From Demequina sp. (GTDB lineage: Bacteria; Actinomycetota; Actinomycetes; Actinomycetales; Demequinaceae): a stretch of 64,000 nucleotides of DNA. Made by a program: the position numbers and the translations under genes. Below, in pieces: positions 35,697-47,697 of the stretch (position 1 is the stretch's first letter; each line of letters begins with the position of its first letter). The notes under the pieces were generated by a model that was not told the origin of the DNA, did no database searches, and saw only the letters and a list, made by a program, of their open reading frames with translations. Where the stretch lies: contig JANQAD010000001.1 of assembly GCA_024707205.1 (NCBI GenBank), positions 1,453,979 to 1,517,978 on the forward strand. The letters run 5' to 3'.

Positions 35697-37315
35697 AGCC
35701 GCTGACGCGCTGGGTCATCGGCGCGATCGTGGCCGTGTACGCCGTCGTCGCGGTGGGTATCGCGGTCACGGGCAACCTCGATCCCAACCCGTCGGCCAAC
35801 CAGCGCCCAGCGGCGACGCCGAGCGAGAGCCCGGCCACGCCGTCGGGCCTGCCAAGTGCCAGCCCGAGCCCCAGCCCCAGCCCCAGCCTGCCGCCGAGCG
35901 AATGGGAGGCCGCGCTCGCGGATGCGCGGGCGCTCCCCGTGGACATCGCTGCTGGGACCGTCATCATGGCGAGCGTCACGACCACGTCGAAGTCGGCCGC
36001 GACCGCGCTTGTGGGCGAGCAGCACGTCGGCGGCGTGATCCTCATGGGAGGCGCTGTCACCGGCAGTGAGCAGGTGACCAAGCTCAATGCGGCTATCGCG
36101 GCCGCTGACCCGGAGCGTGCGTGGCCCGTGATGATCGCCACGGACGAGGAGGGCGGCACCGTCCAGCGGCTGCGGCCGGCCGTGCGCTACGTGTCCGCGT
36201 TCGCGGCGGCGGGCGCGAACGGCGACGAGTGGCAGATTCACGAGTACTACGCGGCGCTCGGCGCGCAGATGGCGCAACTGGGATTCACGATGAACCTTGC
36301 GCCCGACGCCGACGTCACGATCGGCCTCAAGGACCCGACGATTCGGACGCGTTCCGCGGGCTCCTCGCCGACTGCCGTTGCGGGCGTCGTGAATGCGGCG
36401 TGGGAGGGGTTCGAGGACGGGGGAGTGACGCCGGTCATCAAGCACTTCCCTGGCCATGGCTCGGTGACGGCGAACTCTCACGACACGCTGCCGGTGCAGC
36501 ACTCGTCGATAGGCGAACTCGAGGATCGGGACCTGGTGCCCTTCCGCTCCGCCATCTCCGAAGGGGTGCCCGCCGTGATGGTGGGTCACATCCGCGTGGC
36601 TGGTTGGGGGTCGCTGCCCGCTTCCGTGAACCCACGCGCGTACGCGTACCTCCGCGACGAGATGGGCTTCACGGGGCTGCTCATGACCGACGCGATGGAC
36701 ATGGATGCGATCACGGACCGGTTTGGGCCCGGCGCCGGTACGGTGGCGGCGCTGTCCGCGGGGGCCGATCTGGTGCTCATGCCCCCCGATCCCGCGGCGG
36801 CACGGCGCGCGATCGTGCGAGCAGTCGGCTCTGGCGCCCTCTCGCGCGAGCGGCTGGACGATGCGGCCGCCCATGTGATCCTGGCGGCTCGCGAGCAGGC
36901 GGCTCTGGTTCCAGGGACTGCCGACGCGCGGCCGCGCGAGTTCGCGGAGGGCTCGGTCGTGGTCGCCGCGAAGGACTGCTCCTCTTTGGTGGGTTCAAGC
37001 GTGCATATCGTCGGGGGAACCCGGGACCAGCGGGTGGCGCTCAAGGTCGATCTGGCCGCCGAGGGGATCGGGTGGTCATCGGAGGGCACGAAGATCGCCC
37101 TGGTCGACGGCGATCGCGGCCATGCGGATGCCGACGTGGTGGTCGCGACAGGCGGGCCGTGGGGCTTGCCGGCGTCGAATGCGCGCGTCTACGTGGCCCT
37201 ATGGGGCGACGGCGCGGAGCAGCTTCATGCGCTTGCGAAGGTGCTCTCTGGTGCGCTGCCCGCGCGGGGCACGTGGCCGGTGAAGGTGACGCTGCCGTAC
37301 GGGGTGTGCGACTAG
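35693..37315 (+). CDS. nagZ: Secreted beta-N-acetylglucosaminidase, GH3 (NagZ-like)
   Basis: The 540-residue protein has an N-terminal membrane anchor or signal ([18 protein letters not shown]), a Pro/Ser stalk (about residues 30-65) and a GH3 catalytic domain. Landmarks are [32 protein letters not shown] (the NagZ His-Asp pair) and the nucleophile Asp in [17 protein letters not shown]-terminal domain of about 130 residues follows. It likely trims peptidoglycan fragments outside the membrane, unlike cytosolic E. coli NagZ. It overlaps tsaD by 4 nt and converges on the LysR gene. Confidence 0.9.
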   Translation: MKPLTRWVIGAIVAVYAVVAVGIAVTGNLDPNPSANQRPAATPSESPATPSGLPSASPSPSPSPSLPPSEWEAALADARALPVDIAAGTVIMASVTTTSKSAATALVGEQHVGGVILMGGAVTGSEQVTKLNAAIAAADPERAWPVMIATDEEGGTVQRLRPAVRYVSAFAAAGANGDEWQIHEYYAALGAQMAQLGFTMNLAPDADVTIGLKDPTIRTRSAGSSPTAVAGVVNAAWEGFEDGGVTPVIKHFPGHGSVTANSHDTLPVQHSSIGELEDRDLVPFRSAISEGVPAVMVGHIRVAGWGSLPASVNPRAYAYLRDEMGFTGLLMTDAMDMDAITDRFGPGAGTVAALSAGADLVLMPPDPAAARRAIVRAVGSGALSRERLDDAAAHVILAAREQAALVPGTADARPREFAEGSVVVAAKDCSSLVGSSVHIVGGTRDQRVALKVDLAAEGIGWSSEGTKIALVDGDRGHADADVVVATGGPWGLPASNARVYVALWGDGAEQLHALAKVLSGALPARGTWPVKVTLPYGVCD

Positions 37316-38190
37316 CGCGATGCGCGCAACGGTCGGGCCGCCTCCTCGATGTGTGTGGCCACGGAGTCAAGGAGGTCAGAGGACGCGCGCCACTGTTGCC
37401 AATACAGAGGCACGGCGACCGGCTCTCCCCCCAAGAGCTGGAGACCCGCCGAGTGGTCGTGCCCCTCGATCGTGATAACCATGCCCCACCCAAGGCCCAT
37501 CCTGATGGCGTGCGTCATGTCGGAGGTACTGGGGATCCGGTGGCGCGGCGGTGCCGCTGGGTCAGCGCCCATCGCCTTGAGCCACAGCGACTGGAGTTCG
37601 TCTCGCCGATCAAAGTCGACGAGCGGGGCACTCTCGAGGGCGGAAGGTGTCGGGCCTCCGGCGAGCCAGCGTCGGGCATACGATGCCGAGGCCGCGGCGC
37701 GATAGGTGATCGCCCCTAGGGGCCGCACCGAGCAGCCGGGAACAGGCTCCGGCTGGGAGGTCACGGCCGCAAGGACGACGCCGCGTTCGAGCAGTTCGAG
37801 TGTGTGCTCTTGGTCATCGCGATGCAGATCAAAGGTGATCGAGCTCGAGCTTGCGAGCTTCGTGAGCGGAGCGAGCAGCCAGGTCGCGAGCGAGTCCGCG
37901 TTGACGCCGATGGGGATCGAGACGGAACGTCCGTGGAGTCCAAGCTCTTGACGGGTCACGGAATCGAGGTGCTCCACCTGCCGTGCGAAGCGCAGCACGG
38001 CAAGGCCCGCCGCGGTGGCCTGCACCGGGCGGGAGCGGATCAGCAGGACCTGGCCCGTGACGTGTTCCAGCTGCCGAATGCGCTGGCTTACCGCGGGCGG
38101 CGTGATGTGGAGGGCGGTCGCCGCGGCGTCGAGTGAGCCGTGATCGACCGCGGCAGCGAGCGTCGCAGCGAGGTGCACCGGAATATTCAC
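37312..38190 (-). CDS. lysG: LysR-family regulator, LysG/ArgP type
   Basis: The 292-residue protein begins MNIPVHLAATLAAAVDHGSL with a winged helix (TALHITPPAVSQRIRQLEHV) and an effector domain (IPIGVNADSLATWLLAPL, typical of ArgP/LysG). It is divergent from an amino-acid exporter of the LysE/ArgO family; in Corynebacterium LysG activates lysE when lysine or arginine accumulates. Control of the adjacent exporter is inferred from that arrangement and from the palindrome between them. Its stop overlaps nagZ by 4 nt, convergent. Confidence 0.88.
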   Translation of the reverse strand: MNIPVHLAATLAAAVDHGSLDAAATALHITPPAVSQRIRQLEHVTGQVLLIRSRPVQATAAGLAVLRFARQVEHLDSVTRQELGLHGRSVSIPIGVNADSLATWLLAPLTKLASSSSITFDLHRDDQEHTLELLERGVVLAAVTSQPEPVPGCSVRPLGAITYRAAASASYARRWLAGGPTPSALESAPLVDFDRRDELQSLWLKAMGADPAAPPRHRIPSTSDMTHAIRMGLGWGMVITIEGHDHSAGLQLLGGEPVAVPLYWQQWRASSDLLDSVATHIEEAARPLRASR

Positions 38191-38193
38191 ATA

Positions 38194-38222
38194 AGCAATG
38201 CTACAGAAACTGTAGAAATGCT
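38194..38222. promoter_or_regulatory. LysR-type operator between lysG and lysE
   Basis: CTACAG-AAA-CTGTAG (38201-38215) is nested in a wider AGCAATG...AAATGCT symmetry, giving an interrupted dyad of LysR-box form immediately upstream of lysG. The lysE -10 box TAGTCT (38249-38254) lies 7 nt before its ATG, so lysE is probably leaderless. Confidence 0.65.
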
Positions 38223-38261
38223 AAATGGCACTTCCGACATCACAGACCTAGTCTTGCGATC

Positions 38262-38867
38262 ATGACCTCGTACCTCGCGGGCCTTGGGCTGATGCTCTCG
38301 CTCATCGTCGCCATTGGCGCGCAGAACCTCTTTGTGCTGCGCCAGGGCGTGCGGCGCGAGTTCGTGTGGCTGGTGGTGGGGATCTGCGCCGTGTCCGACG
38401 CGGTGCTCGTGTGCGCAGGGGTCGCGGGCGTTGGCGCGGTGGTGACCTCGCATCCGGCAGTGCTCACGGTGGTGCGCTGGGCCGGCGCCGCGTTCCTCCT
38501 GGTGTACGGGCTGTTGGCCGCCAAGCGCGCGTGGCGGCCGGCGGTGCTCGACGCCGACTCCGACGCGCCGGTAGCGGCGGCCAGCGCCGCGTCTGTGGCG
38601 GCGGCGTGTCTCGCAATCACGTGGCTGAACCCGCACGTGTATCTGGACACGGTATTCCTGGTGGGCACCGTCGCGTCCACGCACGCGCTTCCGTGGGTGT
38701 TCGCTGCCGGGGCGATCACCGCGTCGGTGGTGTGGTTCACGGGGCTGGGCTTTGGCGCGCGGGCGCTCGCGCCCGTGCTCGCCACGCAGCGGGCGTGGCG
38801 AGTGCTGGATGCGCTGATTGCCGTGGTGATGATCGCGCTCGCGGTAGGGCTGGTCCTCAGCGCGTAG
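38262..38867 (+). CDS. lysE: LysE/ArgO-family amino-acid exporter
   Basis: The 201-residue membrane protein has about six hydrophobic segments. It starts MTSYLAGLGLMLSLIVAIGAQ, contains the conserved IGAQNLFVLRQGV and TWLNPHVYLDTVFLVGTVAS (family Asn-Pro-His motif) and ends in a hydrophobic helix. It exports basic amino acids in characterised relatives. ATG at 38262 is set by the -10 box position. Confidence 0.92.
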   Translation: MTSYLAGLGLMLSLIVAIGAQNLFVLRQGVRREFVWLVVGICAVSDAVLVCAGVAGVGAVVTSHPAVLTVVRWAGAAFLLVYGLLAAKRAWRPAVLDADSDAPVAAASAASVAAACLAITWLNPHVYLDTVFLVGTVASTHALPWVFAAGAITASVVWFTGLGFGARALAPVLATQRAWRVLDALIAVVMIALAVGLVLSA

Positions 38868-38885
38868 TTACGCCGCGGCGGTGAA

Positions 38886-38907
38886 CCGGATTTCGCGCAA
38901 AATCCGG
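38886..38907. terminator. Hairpin between convergent lysE and methyltransferase genes
   Basis: CCGGATTT - CGCGCA - AAATCCGG forms an 8-bp stem in the 87-nt convergent gap. Suitable as a bidirectional terminator, although flanking T-runs are short. Confidence 0.5.
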
Positions 38908-38954
38908 CGGACCGGGCCCAGATTGGCGGGATCTGAGGTTGCCAGCCGTGGTCG

Positions 38955-40123
38955 CTAGACCGGCCGCGCGATCAGCGCCACTCGCTTCCCGCCGGCCCGG
39001 GTCAGGATCACCGTCGCGGACTCGCTGCCGCGCAGCTTGAGCTGAGCCCGCAGCTTCTCCGGCACCACGTCCACGCCGCGCTTCTTGATCTCGACGGTCC
39101 CGACGCCGCGCCCCCGCAGTGCGGACGTCAACTTCTTCACGTCAAAGGGAAGCACGTCCTCTACCCTGAACCACCGCGCGAACGGCGACTCAACGACCGC
39201 GTCCGCGGTGAGGTACGCGATGGTCGGGTCCAGCAGGCCCGCGTCGAGCTCGTCCGCGAGCGCCCCAACGAGCCCGGCGCGGATCACCGCACCGTCCGGC
39301 TCGGCAACGAATTCGCCAAGCGAACGCACCTCGCCCCGGTGCAGGTCCCCCGCCAGCTCATGAGCCACGCCATGCCTGATCACGAGCGCCGCGTGCCCCT
39401 CGCGCCGCGCCAGGGGCCCGCACCACACGCCCACCTCCACGACATCGCCGTCCACACTCACCCATTGGCACTCGGCGTCGCCTGGCAGATCGGCGTGAGG
39501 CACTCCCGGTCCCAGCTTCAGGCCCAGCGCGGGGAACTGATCCCGCAGCTCCAGCACCGAGTCCAGAGGTGGAAGGTAGTCGGCAGGGAGTGTCGGCGAC
39601 CACCCCCGGACCGGCGCGCCGGATCCGCGAACACGCCGTCGACCTCCACGCCGCGCACCGTCGTCATCGAGTCCGCGTGAACCACCACGGCATCCGGCCA
39701 GTGCCTGAGGTTGTGGTCGCACAGCACCGCCGCGGCCTCGTCGCTCTCGAACGCGACCACCCCGACGCCGAGCGCCGCGAGCGCCATCGCGTCGGCCCCC
39801 AAACCCGCCGTGAGATCGGCGACACGTCGAATACCAGCCTCGACATAGCGTCGGGCATGCAGGGCCGCAACGGTAAGCCGGGTCGCCTGCTCAAGCCCCT
39901 CCTGACTGAACGCCATGCCGGCCGCGAACTCGCCGAACTTCGCGCGCGCGGCCGCGCGCAGCCGGGCCTGGGTGAGGGCCGCGGCGACAAGCTGGGGCGG
40001 CACGCCCTCGGAACGCAAACGCTGCCCGACGCTCAAGGCGGCCTTCGCGTCGTACTCGCCGATAGCGTCGGTAAGGGCGCGGCAATCGGCGGATACGACG
40101 AGGCGTGCTTCGGCGGCGTCCAT
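38955..40123 (-). CDS. THUMP-like class I methyltransferase, apparent -1 frameshift
   Basis: The corrected protein of about 389 residues starts [20 protein letters not shown]. It has an N-terminal helical region, a SAM-binding core ([38 protein letters not shown]) and VFADPARR, the catalytic-region motif of this RNA methyltransferase-like family. Reading then changes frame near 39609-39621 and continues [20 protein letters not shown] to the end VALIARPV, which carries the THUMP-like C-terminus. One missing base in a GC-rich stretch explains it. Substrate is unknown. Confidence 0.8.
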
Positions 40124-40163
40124 GGCGCCATCGTTTCACGCCGCGCGAACAGCGGTGGGCGCG

Positions 40164-40190
40164 TTAGCACTCTCAGGGTGAGAGTGCTAG
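40164..40190 (+). promoter_or_regulatory. CIRCE operator of groES
   Basis: TTAGCACTC - nine bases - GAGTGCTAG matches the CIRCE consensus bound by the heat-shock repressor HrcA, with one deviation at the last base. A TAGATT -10 overlaps its right arm (40188-40193). It indicates HrcA control of the chaperonin gene; hrcA is not in the window. Confidence 0.9.
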
Positions 40191-40294
40191 ATTGGACGTG
40201 CTCCGCAAGGAGCGATAGCCCCGGAAATGACCCCCGCGACGGCATGGCCGGGCACCCCAGTTTCGTGAACAACAAGTGGAAGGTGAGGTCCGCA

Positions 40295-40588
40295 GTGTCG
40301 GTCTCGATCAAGCCTCTTGAGGACAAGGTTGTGGTGAAGGCTGCTCAGGCAGAGACCACCACGGCTTCTGGCCTCGTGATCCCGGACACCGCCAAGGAGA
40401 AGCCCCAGGAGGGCGAAGTCGTGGCAGTGGGCCCGGGTCGCATTGACGACAACGGCAACCGCGTCCCCCTGGACGTCCAGGTTGGCGACAAGGTGATCTA
40501 CAGCAAGTACGGCGGCACCGAGGTCAAGTACGCCGGTGAGGACTACCTGATCCTCTCCGCGCGCGACCTGCTCGCCGTGGTGAGCTAA
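40295..40588 (+). CDS. groES: Co-chaperonin GroES
   Basis: The 97-residue protein [20 protein letters not shown] has the mobile loop [20 protein letters not shown] and the roof/base segment [23 protein letters not shown] start at 40295 after AGGTGAGG. No groEL follows; whiB lies on the opposite strand, so the GroEL partner is encoded elsewhere. Confidence 0.96.
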   Translation: MSVSIKPLEDKVVVKAAQAETTTASGLVIPDTAKEKPQEGEVVAVGPGRIDDNGNRVPLDVQVGDKVIYSKYGGTEVKYAGEDYLILSARDLLAVVS

Positions 40589-40611
40589 ACGCCGCAACAA
40601 CGCAGTCGACG

Positions 40612-40639
40612 AAGGCCCCGGTCACTGACCGGGGCCTTT
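40612..40639. terminator. Intrinsic terminator of groES
   Basis: AAGGCCCCGGTCA - C - TGACCGGGGCCTT followed by TCTCGTCTCT. A strong, nearly perfect stem in the convergent groES-whiB gap; it could serve both strands. Confidence 0.85.
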
Positions 40640-40647
40640 CTCGTCTC

Positions 40648-41004
40648 TCAGCTGGCGCGCTTGAGGCGACCGGCGAGCAGGGCGTGACGCTCGTCCTCGC
40701 TGAGGCCACCCCACACGCCAAAGGGCTCGCGTGCCTCGATCGACCGCTCGCGGCACATCTCCATGACGGGGCAGCGGGCGCAGAACTTCTTGGCTGCTTC
40801 GGCTCTGCGGCGCCTTGCGGACCCTCGCTCACCCTCTGGGTGGAAGAACAGTTCCGGATCTGCTTCTCTGCATGATCCCTCGTACTGCCACTCCCACTGG
40901 TCCTGAGTTGGTGCTGGCAACTTGGCCACCGAGTCCATCAAGTCCCCTATTGGTTTAGGGCTCCCGGCGGCGCCATTGCCTCCGGTCGCAGTGTTCTTCG
41001 ACAT
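40648..41004 (-). CDS. WhiB-family iron-sulfur transcription factor
   Basis: The 118-residue protein carries the four cluster-binding cysteines: Cys45 in YEGSCREADPELFFHPEGE, Cys75/Cys78 in KKFCARCPVMEMCRER, and Cys84, followed by the beta-turn GVWGGLSEDER that docks on sigma A. WhiB proteins are restricted to actinobacteria and their phages. The ATG at 41004 is preferred over an upstream TTG. Position between groES and guaB is typical of a WhiB paralog found there in actinobacteria; subfamily not assigned. Confidence 0.93.
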   Translation of the reverse strand: MSKNTATGGNGAAGSPKPIGDLMDSVAKLPAPTQDQWEWQYEGSCREADPELFFHPEGERGSARRRRAEAAKKFCARCPVMEMCRERSIEAREPFGVWGGLSEDERHALLAGRLKRAS

Positions 41005-41130
41005 CCCGCAGCGGTTGCTTCGCCAGGAGTAAATCCTCGACGTCGCGGACCACCTAGTGCCATTCTTACCGCGTCCTGGCGCGCTTGGGAACCCCAATTT
41101 CCAGCGCTTCTAGGGGACTGGACGGGACTG

Positions 41131-42981
<1,851 letters not shown>

Positions 42982-42998
<17 letters not shown>

Positions 42999-43221
42999 GG
43001 CCTGCAGACAGGTCGAGGTCGGCGAGGTAGTCTGCCCACGCCTCGGGGTCGGAGCGAAGGGCATCCATCTGCTCGACGATCGTTTCGGCGAACTTGCGGG
43101 CGAGCAGCGCCTCGAGGGCGTCCTCCAACACGGACCCGAGCGACTTGCCGGTGGCCTCGCTGAGCTCGACGAGCTTGCTGTGCGCCTCCCGCGAGACGCG
43201 AATGGTGGTGGTGTCAGCCAT
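42982..43221 (-). CDS. Ribbon-helix-helix antitoxin
   Basis: The 79-residue protein MADTTTIRVSREAHSKLVEL has an N-terminal RHH strand (TTTIRVSR) and two helices with the GKSLGSVLEDALEALLAR turn, then an acidic toxin-binding tail (DPEAWADYLADLDL). It likely neutralises the downstream MazF-like toxin and autoregulates through the palindrome at 43238-43260. Confidence 0.82.
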
Positions 43222-43237
43222 ACCTCGACGGTACGCC

Positions 43238-43260
43238 GATGTAGACAAAACGTCTACATC
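43238..43260 (-). promoter_or_regulatory. Operator of the MazEF-like module
   Basis: GATGTAGAC - AAAAC - GTCTACATC is a perfect 9-bp dyad 17 nt upstream of the antitoxin ATG and directly abutting the gdh stop codon. A site of this kind fits RHH-protein autoregulation. Confidence 0.7.
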
Positions 43261-44521
<1,261 letters not shown>

Positions 44522-44550
44522 TGTGACCTCTTTCGTCACTGACGAATCTA

Positions 44551-45224
44551 CTACGGCGTGACCAGGGCGAACGCACGAACGGGGAAGGTTCCGAAGCCCT
44601 CGACGGCGGGCGGCGCCGCAAAGAATCGCGCGCCGGAGTCCGGCAGCGCCCCGAGGTTCGTCAGGTGCTCCACGACGTGCACGCCCGCCGCGAGCAGGCC
44701 GCTGTGCGCTGGCCGTTCGCCGCCCGCGTACGTGTCGTCGATGTTGACCGAGTCGATCCCGACCAGGACCGCGCCCGCCGCTACCAGCCATTCCACGCCG
44801 TCGGCCGCGAGGAACGGCGCCGGGTCGCCGTACGCCGGCGTCCGAAGTGCACGTCCCAGCCGGTGTTCAGCAGCACCGCTTTGCCCGCAACGTCGCGGCC
44901 CTCGAGGTGCGCGGCGGAAATCCCGCGGCTCTCACCCAAGACCGCAGCCGGCAGCCGCACCACCTCCGTGGGGAGGTCCACGAGAGTCTCTAGAGCCAGA
45001 CCCGCCAGATCCGCGCCGCCCACATAGCGGTGGAACGGCGAGTCGAGGTAGGTGCCGGTGTTGCCGATCATGGTGATCATGTCGAGCGCGAACTCGGTGC
45101 CGGGCGCGTAGTGGGCGCGGGAGTCCTCACGGGTCAGCCACGGAGAGAAGGAAACGGCGGGGTGGCCAGGGTAGGTGACGAGGCCGTCCCGGATTCGCTG
45201 GCTGAGGTCAATGACGCGAGACAC
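44551..45224 (-). CDS. Cyclase-family protein (kynurenine formamidase-like), apparent -1 frameshift
   Basis: The corrected protein of 224 residues starts SRVIDLSQRIRDGLVTYPGH. It contains GNTGTYLDSPFHRYVGGADL, the metal-binding HxxxH region of the cyclase family. It changes frame near 44840 and continues VEWLVAAGAVLVGIDSVNID and HVVEHLTNLGALPDSGARFF. Relatives include arylformamidases and other metal-dependent amide hydrolases. In a histidine-degradation neighbourhood it might act on a formyl compound, but the substrate is not known. One missing base restores the protein. Confidence 0.75.
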
Positions 45225-45250
45225 GCTCAGAGCCTAGTCACGGAGGGCGC

Positions 45251-46021
45251 TCAGTACCGGCCGGCCACACGTGCGGACAGCTCGTGCGCCGCGCCCGCGA
45301 CGGCGGCCCCGAGCGTCGCCCACGTGTCCTCGGCGGCTCGCTCCCGATTGAAGGTGAGACCGATGGCCGCGACCGGCATGCCATTGCGGTCCACTGCGGC
45401 CGACGCTGTGGAGCCGTAGTCGCGCACGATCTCGCCATCTTCGGTGGCCCAGCCACGTGTGCGCGCCTGAGCGATCACGGTGGCCAGTTCCTTGAGCGCC
45501 TCCGCTCCCGTGGTGTCGCGCATGGAGAAGCCCGCGGCGTGGGGATAGAGCGCGCGCACCTGAGCGGGTGCGAGCAGAGAGAGAAGAGCACGCCCTGTTG
45601 CGGTGAGATGTGCGGGCAAGCGCACGCCGATGCTCGTGACCGTGGTGGGAGCGCGAATCCCCTGCTCACGCGCGAGGTACATCACCTCGGTATCGGACCG
45701 CACGGCCAGGTGCGCCACGACCGGCACCGCGCTGCGCTGAACGAGCCGCTCGAGGATGGGCCTGCCAAGCCGCGCCAGCTGATCGGTCCGCTGCGTGGCA
45801 AGCCCCAGGTCGCCGAGCAAGGGGGACAGGGCGTATACGCGGTCCTCGGGGAAGTGGACCACGAATCCCTCGTCCATGAGCACGCGGAGCAGGTGATAGA
45901 CGGACGACCTCGGGAGTTCCAGATCCCGCGCGATGACCGCCGCCCGCGCGGGGGCGGCCACGGCGGCGAGATACCGGATCATGCGCAGCGCCGCTGAAGC
46001 GGCGGGAACGTTGCTCGCCAT
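45251..46021 (-). CDS. IclR-family regulator of the hut operon
   Basis: The 256-residue protein MASNVPAASAALRMIRYLAA has a winged-helix (VIARDLELPRSSVYHLLRVL) and the IclR effector domain (GVRLPAHLTATGRALLSLLA, with DYGSTASAAVDRNGMPVAAI). It is divergent from hutH with a perfect dyad between them, so it most likely regulates histidine utilisation, as IclR-type HutR proteins do in other actinobacteria. The ATG at 46021 is chosen because of the GAGGTG ribosome-binding site just upstream. Confidence 0.85.
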   Translation of the reverse strand: MASNVPAASAALRMIRYLAAVAAPARAAVIARDLELPRSSVYHLLRVLMDEGFVVHFPEDRVYALSPLLGDLGLATQRTDQLARLGRPILERLVQRSAVPVVAHLAVRSDTEVMYLAREQGIRAPTTVTSIGVRLPAHLTATGRALLSLLAPAQVRALYPHAAGFSMRDTTGAEALKELATVIAQARTRGWATEDGEIVRDYGSTASAAVDRNGMPVAAIGLTFNRERAAEDTWATLGAAVAGAAHELSARVAGRY

Positions 46022-46052
46022 GGATGTCACCTCGCCGACGCGGGACGCAGAA

Positions 46053-46070
46053 TGTCTGGTATCCCAGACA
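46053..46070. promoter_or_regulatory. Inverted-repeat operator between the IclR gene and hutH
   Basis: TGTCTGG - TATC - CCAGACA, a perfect 7-bp dyad, lies 32 nt from the IclR start and 73 nt from hutH. It is the only strong symmetry in the divergent gap and the likely binding site of the IclR regulator. Confidence 0.7.
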
Positions 46071-46143
46071 CAATATCGCGGACACCCGTGGCCATGAGGG
46101 TGGGAGGCGGCGTTCAATGGCGGACAGGCGAAAGGAAGTCCCC

Positions 46144-47697
46144 ATGGCTGCTCAGGTGGAAGCGACGCCCGCGGTTGTCACGATCGGCGACGGCGCACTG
46201 ACCCCCCGAGATGTCGTTGCGGTTGCACGCCACGACGCCGTCATCGTGCTGTCGGATGAGGCGCACGAGCGCATCGATCGGTCTCGCCGCATCATCGAGG
46301 ACCTCGCGCAGGACGCGCGCCCGCACTACGGGGTCTCCACAGGCTTTGGGGCGCTCGCGACCGAGCACATTCCGCCCGCTCGGCGCATCGAACTGCAGCG
46401 GTCGCTCGTGCGCTCGCACGCCGCGTCTTCCGGCCCCGAGGTCGAGCGCGAGGTGGTTCGCGCCACGATGGTGCTGCGGCTCGCGACCCTGGCCACCGGG
46501 CGCACCGGGGTGTCACGGCGGGTAGCCGACGTGTACGTCGCCATGCTCAACGCCGGGATCACCCCCGTCGTAGGCGAGTACGGCTCGCTCGGCTGCTCCG
46601 GCGATCTTGCGCCGCTCGCCCACTGCGCGCTCGCCGCGATGGGAGAGGGTGAGGTGCGCCTCGGGACCTCAGGGGCGCCCGGCGAGCTAACGACCGCGGC
46701 GGACGCGCTCGCCGCGGCGGGCATCACCCCCATCCTGCTGCACGAGAAGGAGGGCCTCGCCCTCATCAACGGCACCGACGGGATGCTCGGCATGCTGTGC
46801 CTCGCGCTCGCCGATCTGGACCGCCTCATGCTGACGGCCGACATCGCGGCCGCGATGAGCATCGAGGGACTCGCGGGGACGGACGCGGTGTTCGCCGCGG
46901 ACATCCAGGCGCTAAGGCCCCATCCCGGGCAAGCGGAGTCCGCGGCGAACATGCGCGCGGCACTCGCCGGCTCGCCGGTCGTCAGCGCACACAAGGAATC
47001 GGGCTTCACGCGCGTGCAGGACGCCTACTCGCTGCGCTGCGCGCCCCAGGTTCACGGCGCCGCGCGCGACACGGTCGCTCATGCCGACGCGGTCGCGCGC
47101 ATCGAGCTTGCGTCCGCCATCGACAATCCGGTGGTTCTGCCCGACGGCAGGGTTGAGTCGAACGGGAACTTCCACGGAGCGCCACTTGGCTACGTTCTCG
47201 ACTTCCTCGCGATCGCCGTCGCCGATGTCGCGTCTATGTCGGAGCGCCGCACCGACCGCTTTCTTGACCGCTCCCGCAACGGCGGCCTTCACGCGTTCCT
47301 CGCGTCGGACCCGGGCGTCGACTCCGGGCACATGATCGCCCAATACACGCAAGCGGCGATCGTCTCCGAGCTCAAGCGCCTTGCGGTGCCCGCGTCCGTC
47401 GACTCGATACCCACCTCGGCGATGCAAGAGGACCACGTCTCGATGGGATGGTCGGCCGGCCGCAAGCTCCGCCGCTCTATCGACGGCCTCACGCGAGTGC
47501 TCGCGATCGAGGTGATCACCGCCGCTCGCGGGATCGAGATGCGCGCCGAAGGCAGCGCCCCCGCCATCGCTCGCATTCTCGAGATGCTGCGCGAGCGCGT
47601 GCCGGGCGTTGGGCCAGATCGCTACCTCGCGCCGGAGATCGCGGCCGCGGTGGAGCTCGTCGCGAACGGCACGCTGGTGAAGGGACTGTACGCATGA
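46144..47697 (+). CDS. hutH: Histidine ammonia-lyase
   Basis: First step of histidine breakdown: histidine to urocanate plus ammonia. The 517-residue protein has [17 protein letters not shown], the MIO-forming loop [39 protein letters not shown] and [20 protein letters not shown]. The cofactor triad reads Cys-Ser-Gly rather than Ala-Ser-Gly. ATG at 46144 is preceded by AAAGGAAG; an in-frame extension upstream runs into the operator and is rejected. It is coupled to hutU by ATGA. Confidence 0.95.
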   Translation: MAAQVEATPAVVTIGDGALTPRDVVAVARHDAVIVLSDEAHERIDRSRRIIEDLAQDARPHYGVSTGFGALATEHIPPARRIELQRSLVRSHAASSGPEVEREVVRATMVLRLATLATGRTGVSRRVADVYVAMLNAGITPVVGEYGSLGCSGDLAPLAHCALAAMGEGEVRLGTSGAPGELTTAADALAAAGITPILLHEKEGLALINGTDGMLGMLCLALADLDRLMLTADIAAAMSIEGLAGTDAVFAADIQALRPHPGQAESAANMRAALAGSPVVSAHKESGFTRVQDAYSLRCAPQVHGAARDTVAHADAVARIELASAIDNPVVLPDGRVESNGNFHGAPLGYVLDFLAIAVADVASMSERRTDRFLDRSRNGGLHAFLASDPGVDSGHMIAQYTQAAIVSELKRLAVPASVDSIPTSAMQEDHVSMGWSAGRKLRRSIDGLTRVLAIEVITAARGIEMRAEGSAPAIARILEMLRERVPGVGPDRYLAPEIAAAVELVANGTLVKGLYA

